This document shows, piece after piece, positions 23,938 to 30,762 of a stretch of 47,569 bases of DNA. A model generated the notes under the pieces. It ran no database searches. It was given only the letters and a program-made list of their open reading frames with translations, and had not been told where the DNA came from. Both the position numbers and the translations under genes were made by a program. This DNA is from Comamonadaceae bacterium. Its GTDB lineage: Bacteria > Pseudomonadota > Gammaproteobacteria > Burkholderiales > Burkholderiaceae_C. The first letter of the stretch is position 1. Every line of letters begins with the position of its first letter. The stretch covers positions 1 through 47,569 of the forward strand of contig JAAFIY010000014.1 in the NCBI GenBank assembly GCA_013297985.1, written 5' to 3'.

Positions 23938-26900
23938 AAGCACTGAGCCCTGAGATCTCGCGGCCACCGGCGCGTTTGGTGAGCAGGGGATGCAGGTCTT
24001 CCATCAACGCGAGTTCAGTCTGGGTGCGGGCTTTCCAGCCGAGGTCGAGCGGCGCCATGAGGTCGCTGAGCTGTTCGCCATCAAAGATCATGCGGTCGAG
24101 GATGCCGTCCACGAAGGTTTGAAGGGCGGTGGTGGCCAAGCCGTGCTTGGCTGCGATGGCGGCTAGTTCTTTGGCGCTTCTCTCTGCCTTGAAGCGGGTG
24201 TAGCCCTCGCGGATGGCAGTCTCGGAGAGACCCTCACCCGCCTTCAGCGTGCCGATGTACTCGGCAATGTCGTCGCGCTCGTTCATGAACTTGGCATCGG
24301 CGCTGATCAGGCCGATGAGTTCTTCGCGGGTCATCTTGGACTTGCTCCGCGCTTGGCCGCCCTCTCCGGCGGAGAACTTGGCGATCAGGCCCATGATGTA
24401 GTCATAGTCAATCACCGATGAGGCAAACAGCACAAATTCAAAGTCAAGCTGGTCCGCCGCGTTGTCGGAGCTTGCGCCATGGCCTTCCCTGCCACCTTTG
24501 CCTTGTTGCGCCCGCAGCCGCTTGGCGGTTTCTAAGTACTGGCCTTTAAAGCCGCGCAGGTTGGTGTCGGGCAGCACCTGCTCAATGCTGGCTTTGTGGT
24601 CGTCAGTCAGGTCGGTGTATTGATCTAGCTGGGTCTTAAGCCGCTGCACTTCTTTGAAGTGGGTGACAAAGGCGGCGCGGGCCGCGTCGCCCTTCAGGCT
24701 GGCCACGTCAGAGGGCGTGCAGGCCAGGCCTTGCGACTGCATGAAACCACCCAGCTTTTGCACGGCGTCTTGCAGCTTTTCAATGACCACGGGGGCTTTG
24801 TCTACCAGCCAGATTTCGCGCGCCTTGTCGGCTGCTTTCTCGCCAGAAAACAGCGCAATCGCAGCGTCCACTGCGTCTTGCTGCTGACGAAAGTCCAAGA
24901 TGTTGCCGTAGGGCTTGGTGCCGTTGAGCACGCGGTTGGTGCGCGAAAAGGCCTGGATCAAGCCGTGGTGCTTGAGGTTCTTGTCCACGTACAGCGTGTT
25001 CAAGAACTTGCTGTCAAAGCCGGTAAGCAGCATGTCCACCACGATGGTGATGTCGATCTTTTGTTCGGCGGCAAAGTCGCTGTTAGGCCATTGCTGGTCT
25101 TTGATGCGCTTTTGCACATCTTGGTAGTACAGGTCAAATTCGCTCAAGCGGTGATTGGTGCTGTAGCGGGCGTTGTAGTCGGCCAAGATGCGCTGCAGCG
25201 CGGCCTTTTTGCCCTCGGGGTCCACTTGGTTGTCGGCCTGCTCTTGCGGCAGGTCTTCTTGGATTTGCCGCACATCGGCGTCGCCATCGGCGGGTGGCGA
25301 AAACACGCAGGCGATGTTCAGCGGCTTGAAGTCCGGGTCAGTGGCGCGCTTGTCAGCCTGCAAGGTCTTGAACAGTTCGTGGTAGTCAATGGCGTCGTTG
25401 ATGGACGCGGTGGCCAAGATGGCGTTAAAGCGGCGCCCGCCGGTGGCGGCGTCGTGCTTGGCCAAGATGGCTTCGATCACCGCCCGCTTGGCAATGGCTT
25501 CGCCGGGCTTGGGGGGCTTTTTGCCTTTTTCTTCTTTGGGCTTGAAGTAGTCCACATGAAAGCGCAGCACATTGCCGTCTTCAATGGCGTGGGTGATGGT
25601 GTAGGCGTGTAGCTGCTTTTCAAACAGGTCTGCGGTGGTGCGCATCGAGGCCTGGGTGTCTTCAATCTTCTGCAAGCTGGCATTGGCCTCAAAAATGGGC
25701 GTGCCGGTAAAGCCGAAGAGCTGGGCCTTGGGAAAAAACGCCTTGATGGCCTTGTGGTTGTCACCAAACTGCGAGCGGTGGCATTCGTCAAAGATGAAGA
25801 CGATGCGCTGGTCGGCTAGCGCTTCAAGCTGTTCTTTGTAGGTGGCTTGGCCGTTCTTGCTGCGCTGCTTGTTGCGCTTGCTGTTTTCGTCCAGCGCCAG
25901 GCCCAGCTTCTGGATGGTGGTCACGATCACCTTGTCGGCGTAGTCGTCGGAGAGCAGGCGGCGCACCAGGGCAGCGGTGTTGGTGTTTTCTTCCACGCAG
26001 CCTTCTTGGAACTTGTTGAATTCCTCGCGCGTTTGGCGGTCGAGGTCTTTGCGGTCCACCACGAACACACACTTGTGGATGTGGTCGTTTTCCTTCAGCA
26101 GCGTGGAAGCTTTGAATGAGGTGAGCGTCTTGCCGCTGCCAGTGGTGTGCCAGATGTAGCCGTTGCCGTTGTCTTCGGTAATGCACTGCACGATGTGCTG
26201 CACGGCGTAGATCTGATAGGGCCGCATCACCATCAGCTTTTGCTCGCCTGCCAGCAGCACCATGTAGCGGCTGATGGCGCGGCCCAGGTCGCACTTCTTC
26301 AAGAAGGCGTCAGCGAATTGGTCTAGCTGTGTGATCTTGCGGTTGTCTTGGCCTGCGAACTCGTAGATGGGCAAAAAACGCTCGTCGGCATTGAAGGCAA
26401 AGTGGCGCGCGTTGTTGTTGGCAAAGTAATAGGTGCGGTCGCGGTTGCTGACGATAAACAGCTGCATAAAGCACAGCAGCGTCTTGGTGTAGCCGTTGCC
26501 CGGGTCGTGTTTGTACTCAACGATCTGCTCCATAGCCCGCCGCGGATTCACACCCAGGGTTTTCAGCTCAATCTGCACGCAGGGCACGCCATTGATGAGC
26601 AGGATGACGTCGTAGCGGTGGTGGCTGTAGTCGGTGTTGATGCGCAGCTGGTGCACCACCTCAAAGTGGTTCTTGCACCAGTCTTTGATGTTCACCAGCG
26701 TGTAGTTCAGCGGCGTGCCGTCATCGCGGGTAAAGGCGTTGATGCTGCGCAGGGTTTGGGCGGCTTTGAAGACGTCTGGGCTGACGATTTCATCCAGCAG
26801 CCGAGCAAACTCAGCATCGGTGAGCTTGACGCGGTTGAGGGCCTCGAACTTCTCGCGGAAGTTCTTTTCTAGCGCGGCGCGGTCGCGGATGTCGGCCCGG

Positions 26901-27016
26901 TAGTCGTACTTCAGGTTTTGCAGCGAGCCGATCAAGCCGTATTCGATGTGTTCTTCTTTGACAGCTGGGGGCGCAGCCCCGGCTGGCAGTTGGTAGGTCT
27001 GTTCGGGGGTGGACAT
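23927..27016 (-). CDS. hsdR: Type IC restriction enzyme motor/nuclease subunit HsdR
   Basis: 1029-residue restriction subunit that translocates DNA with ATP and cuts at a distance when sites are unmethylated. Nuclease motif: D136 in YDVILLING and E150-x-K152 in VQIELKTLG. SF2 motor: GYIWHTTGSGKT with the P-loop near 293-297, DRKDLDRQT near 322, motif II DECH near 410-413, FGFTGTPIF near 435, and DMLLTGFDSKFLNTLYVDKNL near 660. This follows EcoR124I HsdR. I chose ATG 27016 (MSTPEQTYQ); the frame is open to a TTG at 27064. It is the first gene of the operon, after a 168-base gap containing the lpdA terminator and a dyad. Having R first and M last is unusual for type IC loci. Confidence 0.95.
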   Translation of the reverse strand: MSTPEQTYQLPAGAAPPAVKEEHIEYGLIGSLQNLKYDYRADIRDRAALEKNFREKFEALNRVKLTDAEFARLLDEIVSPDVFKAAQTLRSINAFTRDDGTPLNYTLVNIKDWCKNHFEVVHQLRINTDYSHHRYDVILLINGVPCVQIELKTLGVNPRRAMEQIVEYKHDPGNGYTKTLLCFMQLFIVSNRDRTYYFANNNARHFAFNADERFLPIYEFAGQDNRKITQLDQFADAFLKKCDLGRAISRYMVLLAGEQKLMVMRPYQIYAVQHIVQCITEDNGNGYIWHTTGSGKTLTSFKASTLLKENDHIHKCVFVVDRKDLDRQTREEFNKFQEGCVEENTNTAALVRRLLSDDYADKVIVTTIQKLGLALDENSKRNKQRSKNGQATYKEQLEALADQRIVFIFDECHRSQFGDNHKAIKAFFPKAQLFGFTGTPIFEANASLQKIEDTQASMRTTADLFEKQLHAYTITHAIEDGNVLRFHVDYFKPKEEKGKKPPKPGEAIAKRAVIEAILAKHDAATGGRRFNAILATASINDAIDYHELFKTLQADKRATDPDFKPLNIACVFSPPADGDADVRQIQEDLPQEQADNQVDPEGKKAALQRILADYNARYSTNHRLSEFDLYYQDVQKRIKDQQWPNSDFAAEQKIDITIVVDMLLTGFDSKFLNTLYVDKNLKHHGLIQAFSRTNRVLNGTKPYGNILDFRQQQDAVDAAIALFSGEKAADKAREIWLVDKAPVVIEKLQDAVQKLGGFMQSQGLACTPSDVASLKGDAARAAFVTHFKEVQRLKTQLDQYTDLTDDHKASIEQVLPDTNLRGFKGQYLETAKRLRAQQGKGGREGHGASSDNAADQLDFEFVLFASSVIDYDYIMGLIAKFSAGEGGQARSKSKMTREELIGLISADAKFMNERDDIAEYIGTLKAGEGLSETAIREGYTRFKAERSAKELAAIAAKHGLATTALQTFVDGILDRMIFDGEQLSDLMAPLDLGWKARTQTELALMEDLHPLLTKRAGGREISGLSAYEQ

Positions 27017-27081
27017 GATCTGGCCGTTGAAGAAGTAGAACGCTGTGCGCGATGTGTCCCGCAATTGTTGCTTGTGAGTGG

Positions 27082-27106
27082 CCGGTTCTGCGGCCTACGC
27101 AACCGG
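27082..27106. promoter_or_regulatory. Dyad upstream of hsdR, candidate operator
   Basis: CCGGTT at 27082-27087 and AACCGG at 27101-27106, with a further inner GCG/CGC pairing. It lies 66 bases before the hsdR start and beyond the lpdA terminator, where the promoter of the restriction operon should be. No bound regulator is known. Confidence 0.4.
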
Positions 27107-27126
27107 AAAATCTGCAGCCCCACAAG

Positions 27127-27160
27127 GCAAAAAGCCCGAGCCATTGGCGGCCCGGGCTTT
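27127..27160 (-). terminator. Rho-independent terminator of the aceEF-lpdA operon
   Basis: On the minus strand AAAGCCCGGGCC pairs with GGCTCGGGCTTT (12 bases, one G-T pair) around a short loop and runs into TTTT. It begins 25 bases after the lpdA stop and isolates the pyruvate dehydrogenase operon from hsdR. Confidence 0.85.
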
Positions 27161-27184
27161 GCCCTTGGGGTGTTTGGGTGGCAG

Positions 27185-29017
27185 CTAGCGCTTGGCAGGC
27201 GGCAAATCGGTGCAAGAGCCGTGCGCCACCTCTGCCGCCATGCCAATGCTTTCGCCCAGCGTGGGGTGGGGGTGAATGGTTTTGCCGATGTCTACCGCGT
27301 CGGCGCCCATCTCGATGGCCAAGGCCACTTCGCCGATCATGTCGCCCGCGTGGGTGCCCACCATGCCGCCGCCCAAAATCTTGCCGTGGCCATGCGCTTC
27401 AGGGCTGTCATCAAACAACAACTTGGTAAAGCCTTCGTCGCGCCCGTTGGCAATGGCGCGGCCCGACGCCGTCCAGGGGAACAGGCCTTTTTTTACCTTG
27501 ATGCCTTGGGCCTTGGCTTGGTCTTCGGTCAGGCCCACCCAGGCGATTTCGGGGTCGGTGTAGGCCACGCTGGGGATCACGCGGGCGTTGAAGGCGGCGC
27601 GCGCCAGAGCGGTGTCGCCCAGCAGTTCACCCGCGCACACTTCGGCCGCCACATGCGCCTCATGCACCGCTTTGTGCGCCAGCATGGGCTGGCCCACGAT
27701 GTCGCCAATGGCAAAGATGTGCGGCATGTTGGTGCGCATTTGCACATCTACACCGATGAAACCGCGATCCGTTACGGCCACGCCAGCCTTGTCTGCGCCC
27801 AGCTTTTTGCCGTTGGGGCTGCGGCCCACGGCTTGCAGCACAAGGTCATAGGTTTGCGGCGGCGGTGCGCCCTCGCCTTCAAACGTCACTTCAATGCCCG
27901 CAGCGGTGGCCTTGGCACCCACCGTTTTGGTTTTCAGCAGGATGTGGTCGAAGCGGGGCGCATTCAGTTTTTGCCACACCTTCACCAAGTCGCGGTCTGC
28001 ACCTTGCATCAGGCCGTCGAGCATTTCCACCACATCAAGCCGCGCGCCCAGGGTGCTGTACACCGTGCCCATCTCCAGGCCAATGATGCCGCCGCCCACA
28101 ATCAGCATGCGTTTAGGCACTTGGGCCAAGCCCAGCGCGCCAGTGGAATCCACCACACGCGGGTCTTGCGGCATAAAGGGCAAACGCACCGCTTGGCTGC
28201 CTGCGGCGATGATGCAGCGCTTAAAGGCCACGGTGCTGGTTTTGCCGGTTTTGTCTTGGCCCACACCCACCGTTTCTTCCACCTCCAGCAGGTTGCTGCC
28301 GGTGAAGTGGCCATAGCCGCGCACCACCGTCACCTTGCGCATCTTGGCCATGGCGGCCAGGCCGCCAGTGAGCTTGCCAATCACCTTGTCTTTGTGGCCG
28401 CGCAGTTTGTCCAAGTTAAGCGATGGGGCGCCAAAGTCCACGCCCAGGTCGCCCATGTGGCGCACTTCGTCCATCACCGCAGCCACATGCAGCAGCGCTT
28501 TGGAAGGGATGCAGCCGACGTTGAGACACACGCCGCCCAAGCTGGCGTAACGCTCGACCAGCACCACTTTCAAGCCCAGATCTGCAGCGCGAAATGCGGC
28601 GCTGTAGCCGCCGGGGCCCGCACCCAGCACCAGCACGTCGCACTGCACATCGGCAGCGTCTAGTGCAAGAGATGAGGTGGCCACCGCAGGCGCGGCCATG
28701 GGGCTTGCTACAGAAGTTGTAGCTGCTTGCGGCGTAGATAAGCCGGAAGCGGCCGGTTTGGCTTCAGAGGTTGCGTCGCCTGCGGCGTCTAGCTGCACCA
28801 GCGCGCTGCCTTGGTTGACGACATCGCCCACCTTCACCATCAGCGCCTTCACCACGCCCGCGTGGCTCGATGGGATTTCCATCGAGGCTTTGTCTGATTC
28901 CACGGTGACCAGGGATTGGTCGGCCTTCACCGTGTCGCCCACCTTTACCAGCAGTTCAATGACTGCCACGTCTTTGAAGTCGCCAATGTCGGGCACCTTC
29001 ACATCGATCAATGCCAT
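27185..29017 (-). CDS. lpdA: Dihydrolipoamide dehydrogenase (E3) with N-terminal lipoyl domain
   Basis: 610-residue E3 of the pyruvate dehydrogenase complex; reoxidises dihydrolipoyl groups and reduces NAD+. Residues 1-80 form a lipoyl domain (K43 in ESDKASM is the lipoylation site), a fusion common in betaproteobacteria. Residues 86-104, KPAASGLSTPQAATTSV, are a linker encoded by a dispersed repeat, followed by an Ala/Pro hinge. The flavoprotein part starts at about 125 with DVLVLGAGPGGYSAA (FAD), has the redox disulfide C164/C169 in GGVCLNVGCIPSK, the NAD site GGGIIGLEMG near 315, and the His-Glu pair in HPHPTLGESIG. Last gene of aceE-aceF-lpdA, 18 bases after aceF, with a strong terminator behind. 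Confidence 0.95.
   Translation of the reverse strand: MALIDVKVPDIGDFKDVAVIELLVKVGDTVKADQSLVTVESDKASMEIPSSHAGVVKALMVKVGDVVNQGSALVQLDAAGDATSEAKPAASGLSTPQAATTSVASPMAAPAVATSSLALDAADVQCDVLVLGAGPGGYSAAFRAADLGLKVVLVERYASLGGVCLNVGCIPSKALLHVAAVMDEVRHMGDLGVDFGAPSLNLDKLRGHKDKVIGKLTGGLAAMAKMRKVTVVRGYGHFTGSNLLEVEETVGVGQDKTGKTSTVAFKRCIIAAGSQAVRLPFMPQDPRVVDSTGALGLAQVPKRMLIVGGGIIGLEMGTVYSTLGARLDVVEMLDGLMQGADRDLVKVWQKLNAPRFDHILLKTKTVGAKATAAGIEVTFEGEGAPPPQTYDLVLQAVGRSPNGKKLGADKAGVAVTDRGFIGVDVQMRTNMPHIFAIGDIVGQPMLAHKAVHEAHVAAEVCAGELLGDTALARAAFNARVIPSVAYTDPEIAWVGLTEDQAKAQGIKVKKGLFPWTASGRAIANGRDEGFTKLLFDDSPEAHGHGKILGGGMVGTHAGDMIGEVALAIEMGADAVDIGKTIHPHPTLGESIGMAAEVAHGSCTDLPPAKR
28707..28763 (+). repeat. Dispersed palindromic element, copy 5 (inside lpdA)
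   Basis: 57 bases, GCTA at 28707-28710, TAGC at 28720-28723, ending GGCCGGTTTGGCT. Read in frame on the minus strand it encodes the lipoyl-to-FAD linker of LpdA. It differs from the aceF copy at four positions. Confidence 0.85.
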
Positions 29018-29035
29018 GGTGTGTGCGCCCTCACC

Positions 29036-30721
29036 TTACAGCAACACGCGGCGGAAGTCCGCCAGGATTTGGCCCAGGGCCGCGTTGAAACGCGCCGCGC
29101 TGGCGCCGTCAATCACGCGGTGGTCCCACGACAGCGACATGGGCAGCATCAGCCGGGGCTGGAAGGCTTGGCCGTCCCATACCGGCTGCGTGCTGCTTTT
29201 ACTGACGCCCAAGATGGCGACTTCGGGCGCATTGATGATGGGGCTGAAGTAGCGCCCGCCAATGCCGCCCAAGCTACTGATGGAGAAGGTGGCGCCTTGC
29301 ATGTCAGCCGGGCTTAGCTTGCCCTCACGCGCCTTGGCGGCCAGTTCGCCCATTTCTTTGCTGATGGCAAAGATGCCTTTTTGGTCGGCGTTTTTAATCA
29401 CCGGAACCATCAGGCCGTTGGGCGTGTCGGCGGCAAAGCCGATGTGCCAATAGTCTTTGTAGACCAGCTCGTCGCCGTCCAACGACGCATTGAATTCAGG
29501 GTACTTTTTCAGCACCGACACGCTGGCTTTGATCAAAAAGGCCAGCATGGTGAGTTTGATGCCCGCCTTGGCGTTTTCGGCGTTCAGCGCCACGCGGAAG
29601 GCTTCCAGCTCGGTGATATCGGCGTCATCGTGGTTGGTGACGTGCGGAATCATCACCCAGTTGCGGTGCAAGTTGGCGCCGCTGATCTTTTTGATGCGCG
29701 CCATGGGCTTGCGGGTGACCGGGCCAAACTTGGCAAAGTCCACCTTCGGCCAGGGCAGCAGGCCCAGCGCAGCCCCATCGCCGCTACCTGTCGCCGCCTT
29801 CGGCGCTTGGGCTGCTTGGGCGGCGGTCTGAGCGGTGCCCGCCATGACCGAGCGGGTGAAGGCCTGTACGTCGTCCAGCGTGATGCGGCCCTTGGATGCG
29901 CTGCCTTTGACTTCGGCCAGCGGCACGCCCAGTTCACGCGCGAACTTGCGCACCGCGGGCGATGCGTGCGGCAGCTTGCCGGTGGGCGGCACGGTGGGGT
30001 CATGCGGCGCGGCAGCGGGTGCAGCGGCAGGAGTTGCAGCAGTAGCCGCTACAGAATTTGTAGCTGCTTGCGGCGCAGATACGCCGGAAGCGGCCGGTTT
30101 GGCTTCAGCCCCTGCTGCTGGCGCAGTGGCTGAAGCACCGGCCGCGCCCTGCAGCACCACCAGGACATCACCCTGGTTGACCCTGTCGCCCACCTTCACC
30201 GAAATCGACGCCACCACGCCTGCGTGGCTGGACGGGATTTCCATCGAGGCCTTGTCAGATTCCACGGTGATGAGCGATTGCTCGGCCTTGACCGTATCGC
30301 CCACTTTCACCATTACTTCAATGACGGCAATGTCTTTGAAGTCGCCGATGTCGGGCACGCGCACTTGCACCGGGCCGCTGGCTGAGGGCACAGGGGCCGC
30401 CGCCACAGGCGCAGCCGCTGCAGGCGCTGGTGCCGCAACCGGCGCCACTGCGGGTGCAGCAGCGGGAGCGGCTGCAACAGCACCTGCCACCTCCAACTGC
30501 AGCACCACGTGGCCTTCATTGAGCTTGTCGCCCACCTTCACAGCCACCGATTTCACGGTGCCGGCATGGCTGGACGGGATTTCCATCGAGGCCTTGTCAG
30601 ATTCCACCGTCACCAGCGATTGCTCGGCCCGGATCACGTCGCCCGCCTTTACCAGCACCTCGATCACCGCGACGTCTTTGAAGTCGCCGATGTCGGGCAC
30701 TTTCACATCCACCAATGCCAT
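29036..30721 (-). CDS. aceF: Dihydrolipoamide acetyltransferase (E2)
   Basis: 561-residue core of pyruvate dehydrogenase; carries acetyl groups on lipoyl arms and passes them to CoA. Domains: lipoyl 1 (1-80, K43), Ala/Pro linker (80-115), lipoyl 2 (117-195, K157), a repeat-encoded linker around 207-225 (KPAASGVSAPQAATNSV), a subunit-binding domain (about 250-290, SPAVRKFARELGV), another flexible stretch, then the catalytic domain from about 335. The active site is H534 and D538 in SWDHRVIDG. The start ATG 30721 is the only one giving an intact first lipoyl domain. It lies 41 bases after aceE. The three lipoyl domains of AceF and LpdA are almost identical in key blocks, pointing to duplication or gene conversion. 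Confidence 0.95.
   Translation of the reverse strand: MALVDVKVPDIGDFKDVAVIEVLVKAGDVIRAEQSLVTVESDKASMEIPSSHAGTVKSVAVKVGDKLNEGHVVLQLEVAGAVAAAPAAAPAVAPVAAPAPAAAAPVAAAPVPSASGPVQVRVPDIGDFKDIAVIEVMVKVGDTVKAEQSLITVESDKASMEIPSSHAGVVASISVKVGDRVNQGDVLVVLQGAAGASATAPAAGAEAKPAASGVSAPQAATNSVAATAATPAAAPAAAPHDPTVPPTGKLPHASPAVRKFARELGVPLAEVKGSASKGRITLDDVQAFTRSVMAGTAQTAAQAAQAPKAATGSGDGAALGLLPWPKVDFAKFGPVTRKPMARIKKISGANLHRNWVMIPHVTNHDDADITELEAFRVALNAENAKAGIKLTMLAFLIKASVSVLKKYPEFNASLDGDELVYKDYWHIGFAADTPNGLMVPVIKNADQKGIFAISKEMGELAAKAREGKLSPADMQGATFSISSLGGIGGRYFSPIINAPEVAILGVSKSSTQPVWDGQAFQPRLMLPMSLSWDHRVIDGASAARFNAALGQILADFRRVLL
30048..30104 (+). repeat. Dispersed palindromic element, copy 6 (inside aceF)
   Basis: 57 bases, GCTA at 30048-30051, TAGC at 30061-30064, ending GGCCGGTTTGGCT. 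It encodes, on the minus strand, the linker between lipoyl domain 2 and the subunit-binding domain. Confidence 0.85.
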
Positions 30722-30762
30722 GTTGTCAGTCTCCGTTCGTGCGTTGGGTTGGGGCTGTGATC

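Noticed and set aside
25600..25625. TGTAGCTGCTTTT inside hsdR as a further copy of the dispersed element
   Set aside because: It encodes the conserved HsdR sequence KQLHAYT and lacks the GCTA arm and tail, so the match is by chance.
18907..27184. Restriction locus as part of an integrated phage or island with attachment sites
   Set aside because: No integrase, tRNA or flanking direct repeats were found; flanks are ordinary chromosomal genes.
26918..28663. Long plus-strand frame opposite lpdA and the start of hsdR
   Set aside because: Crosses two well-supported genes and a terminator; composition is typical of antisense frames in GC-rich DNA.
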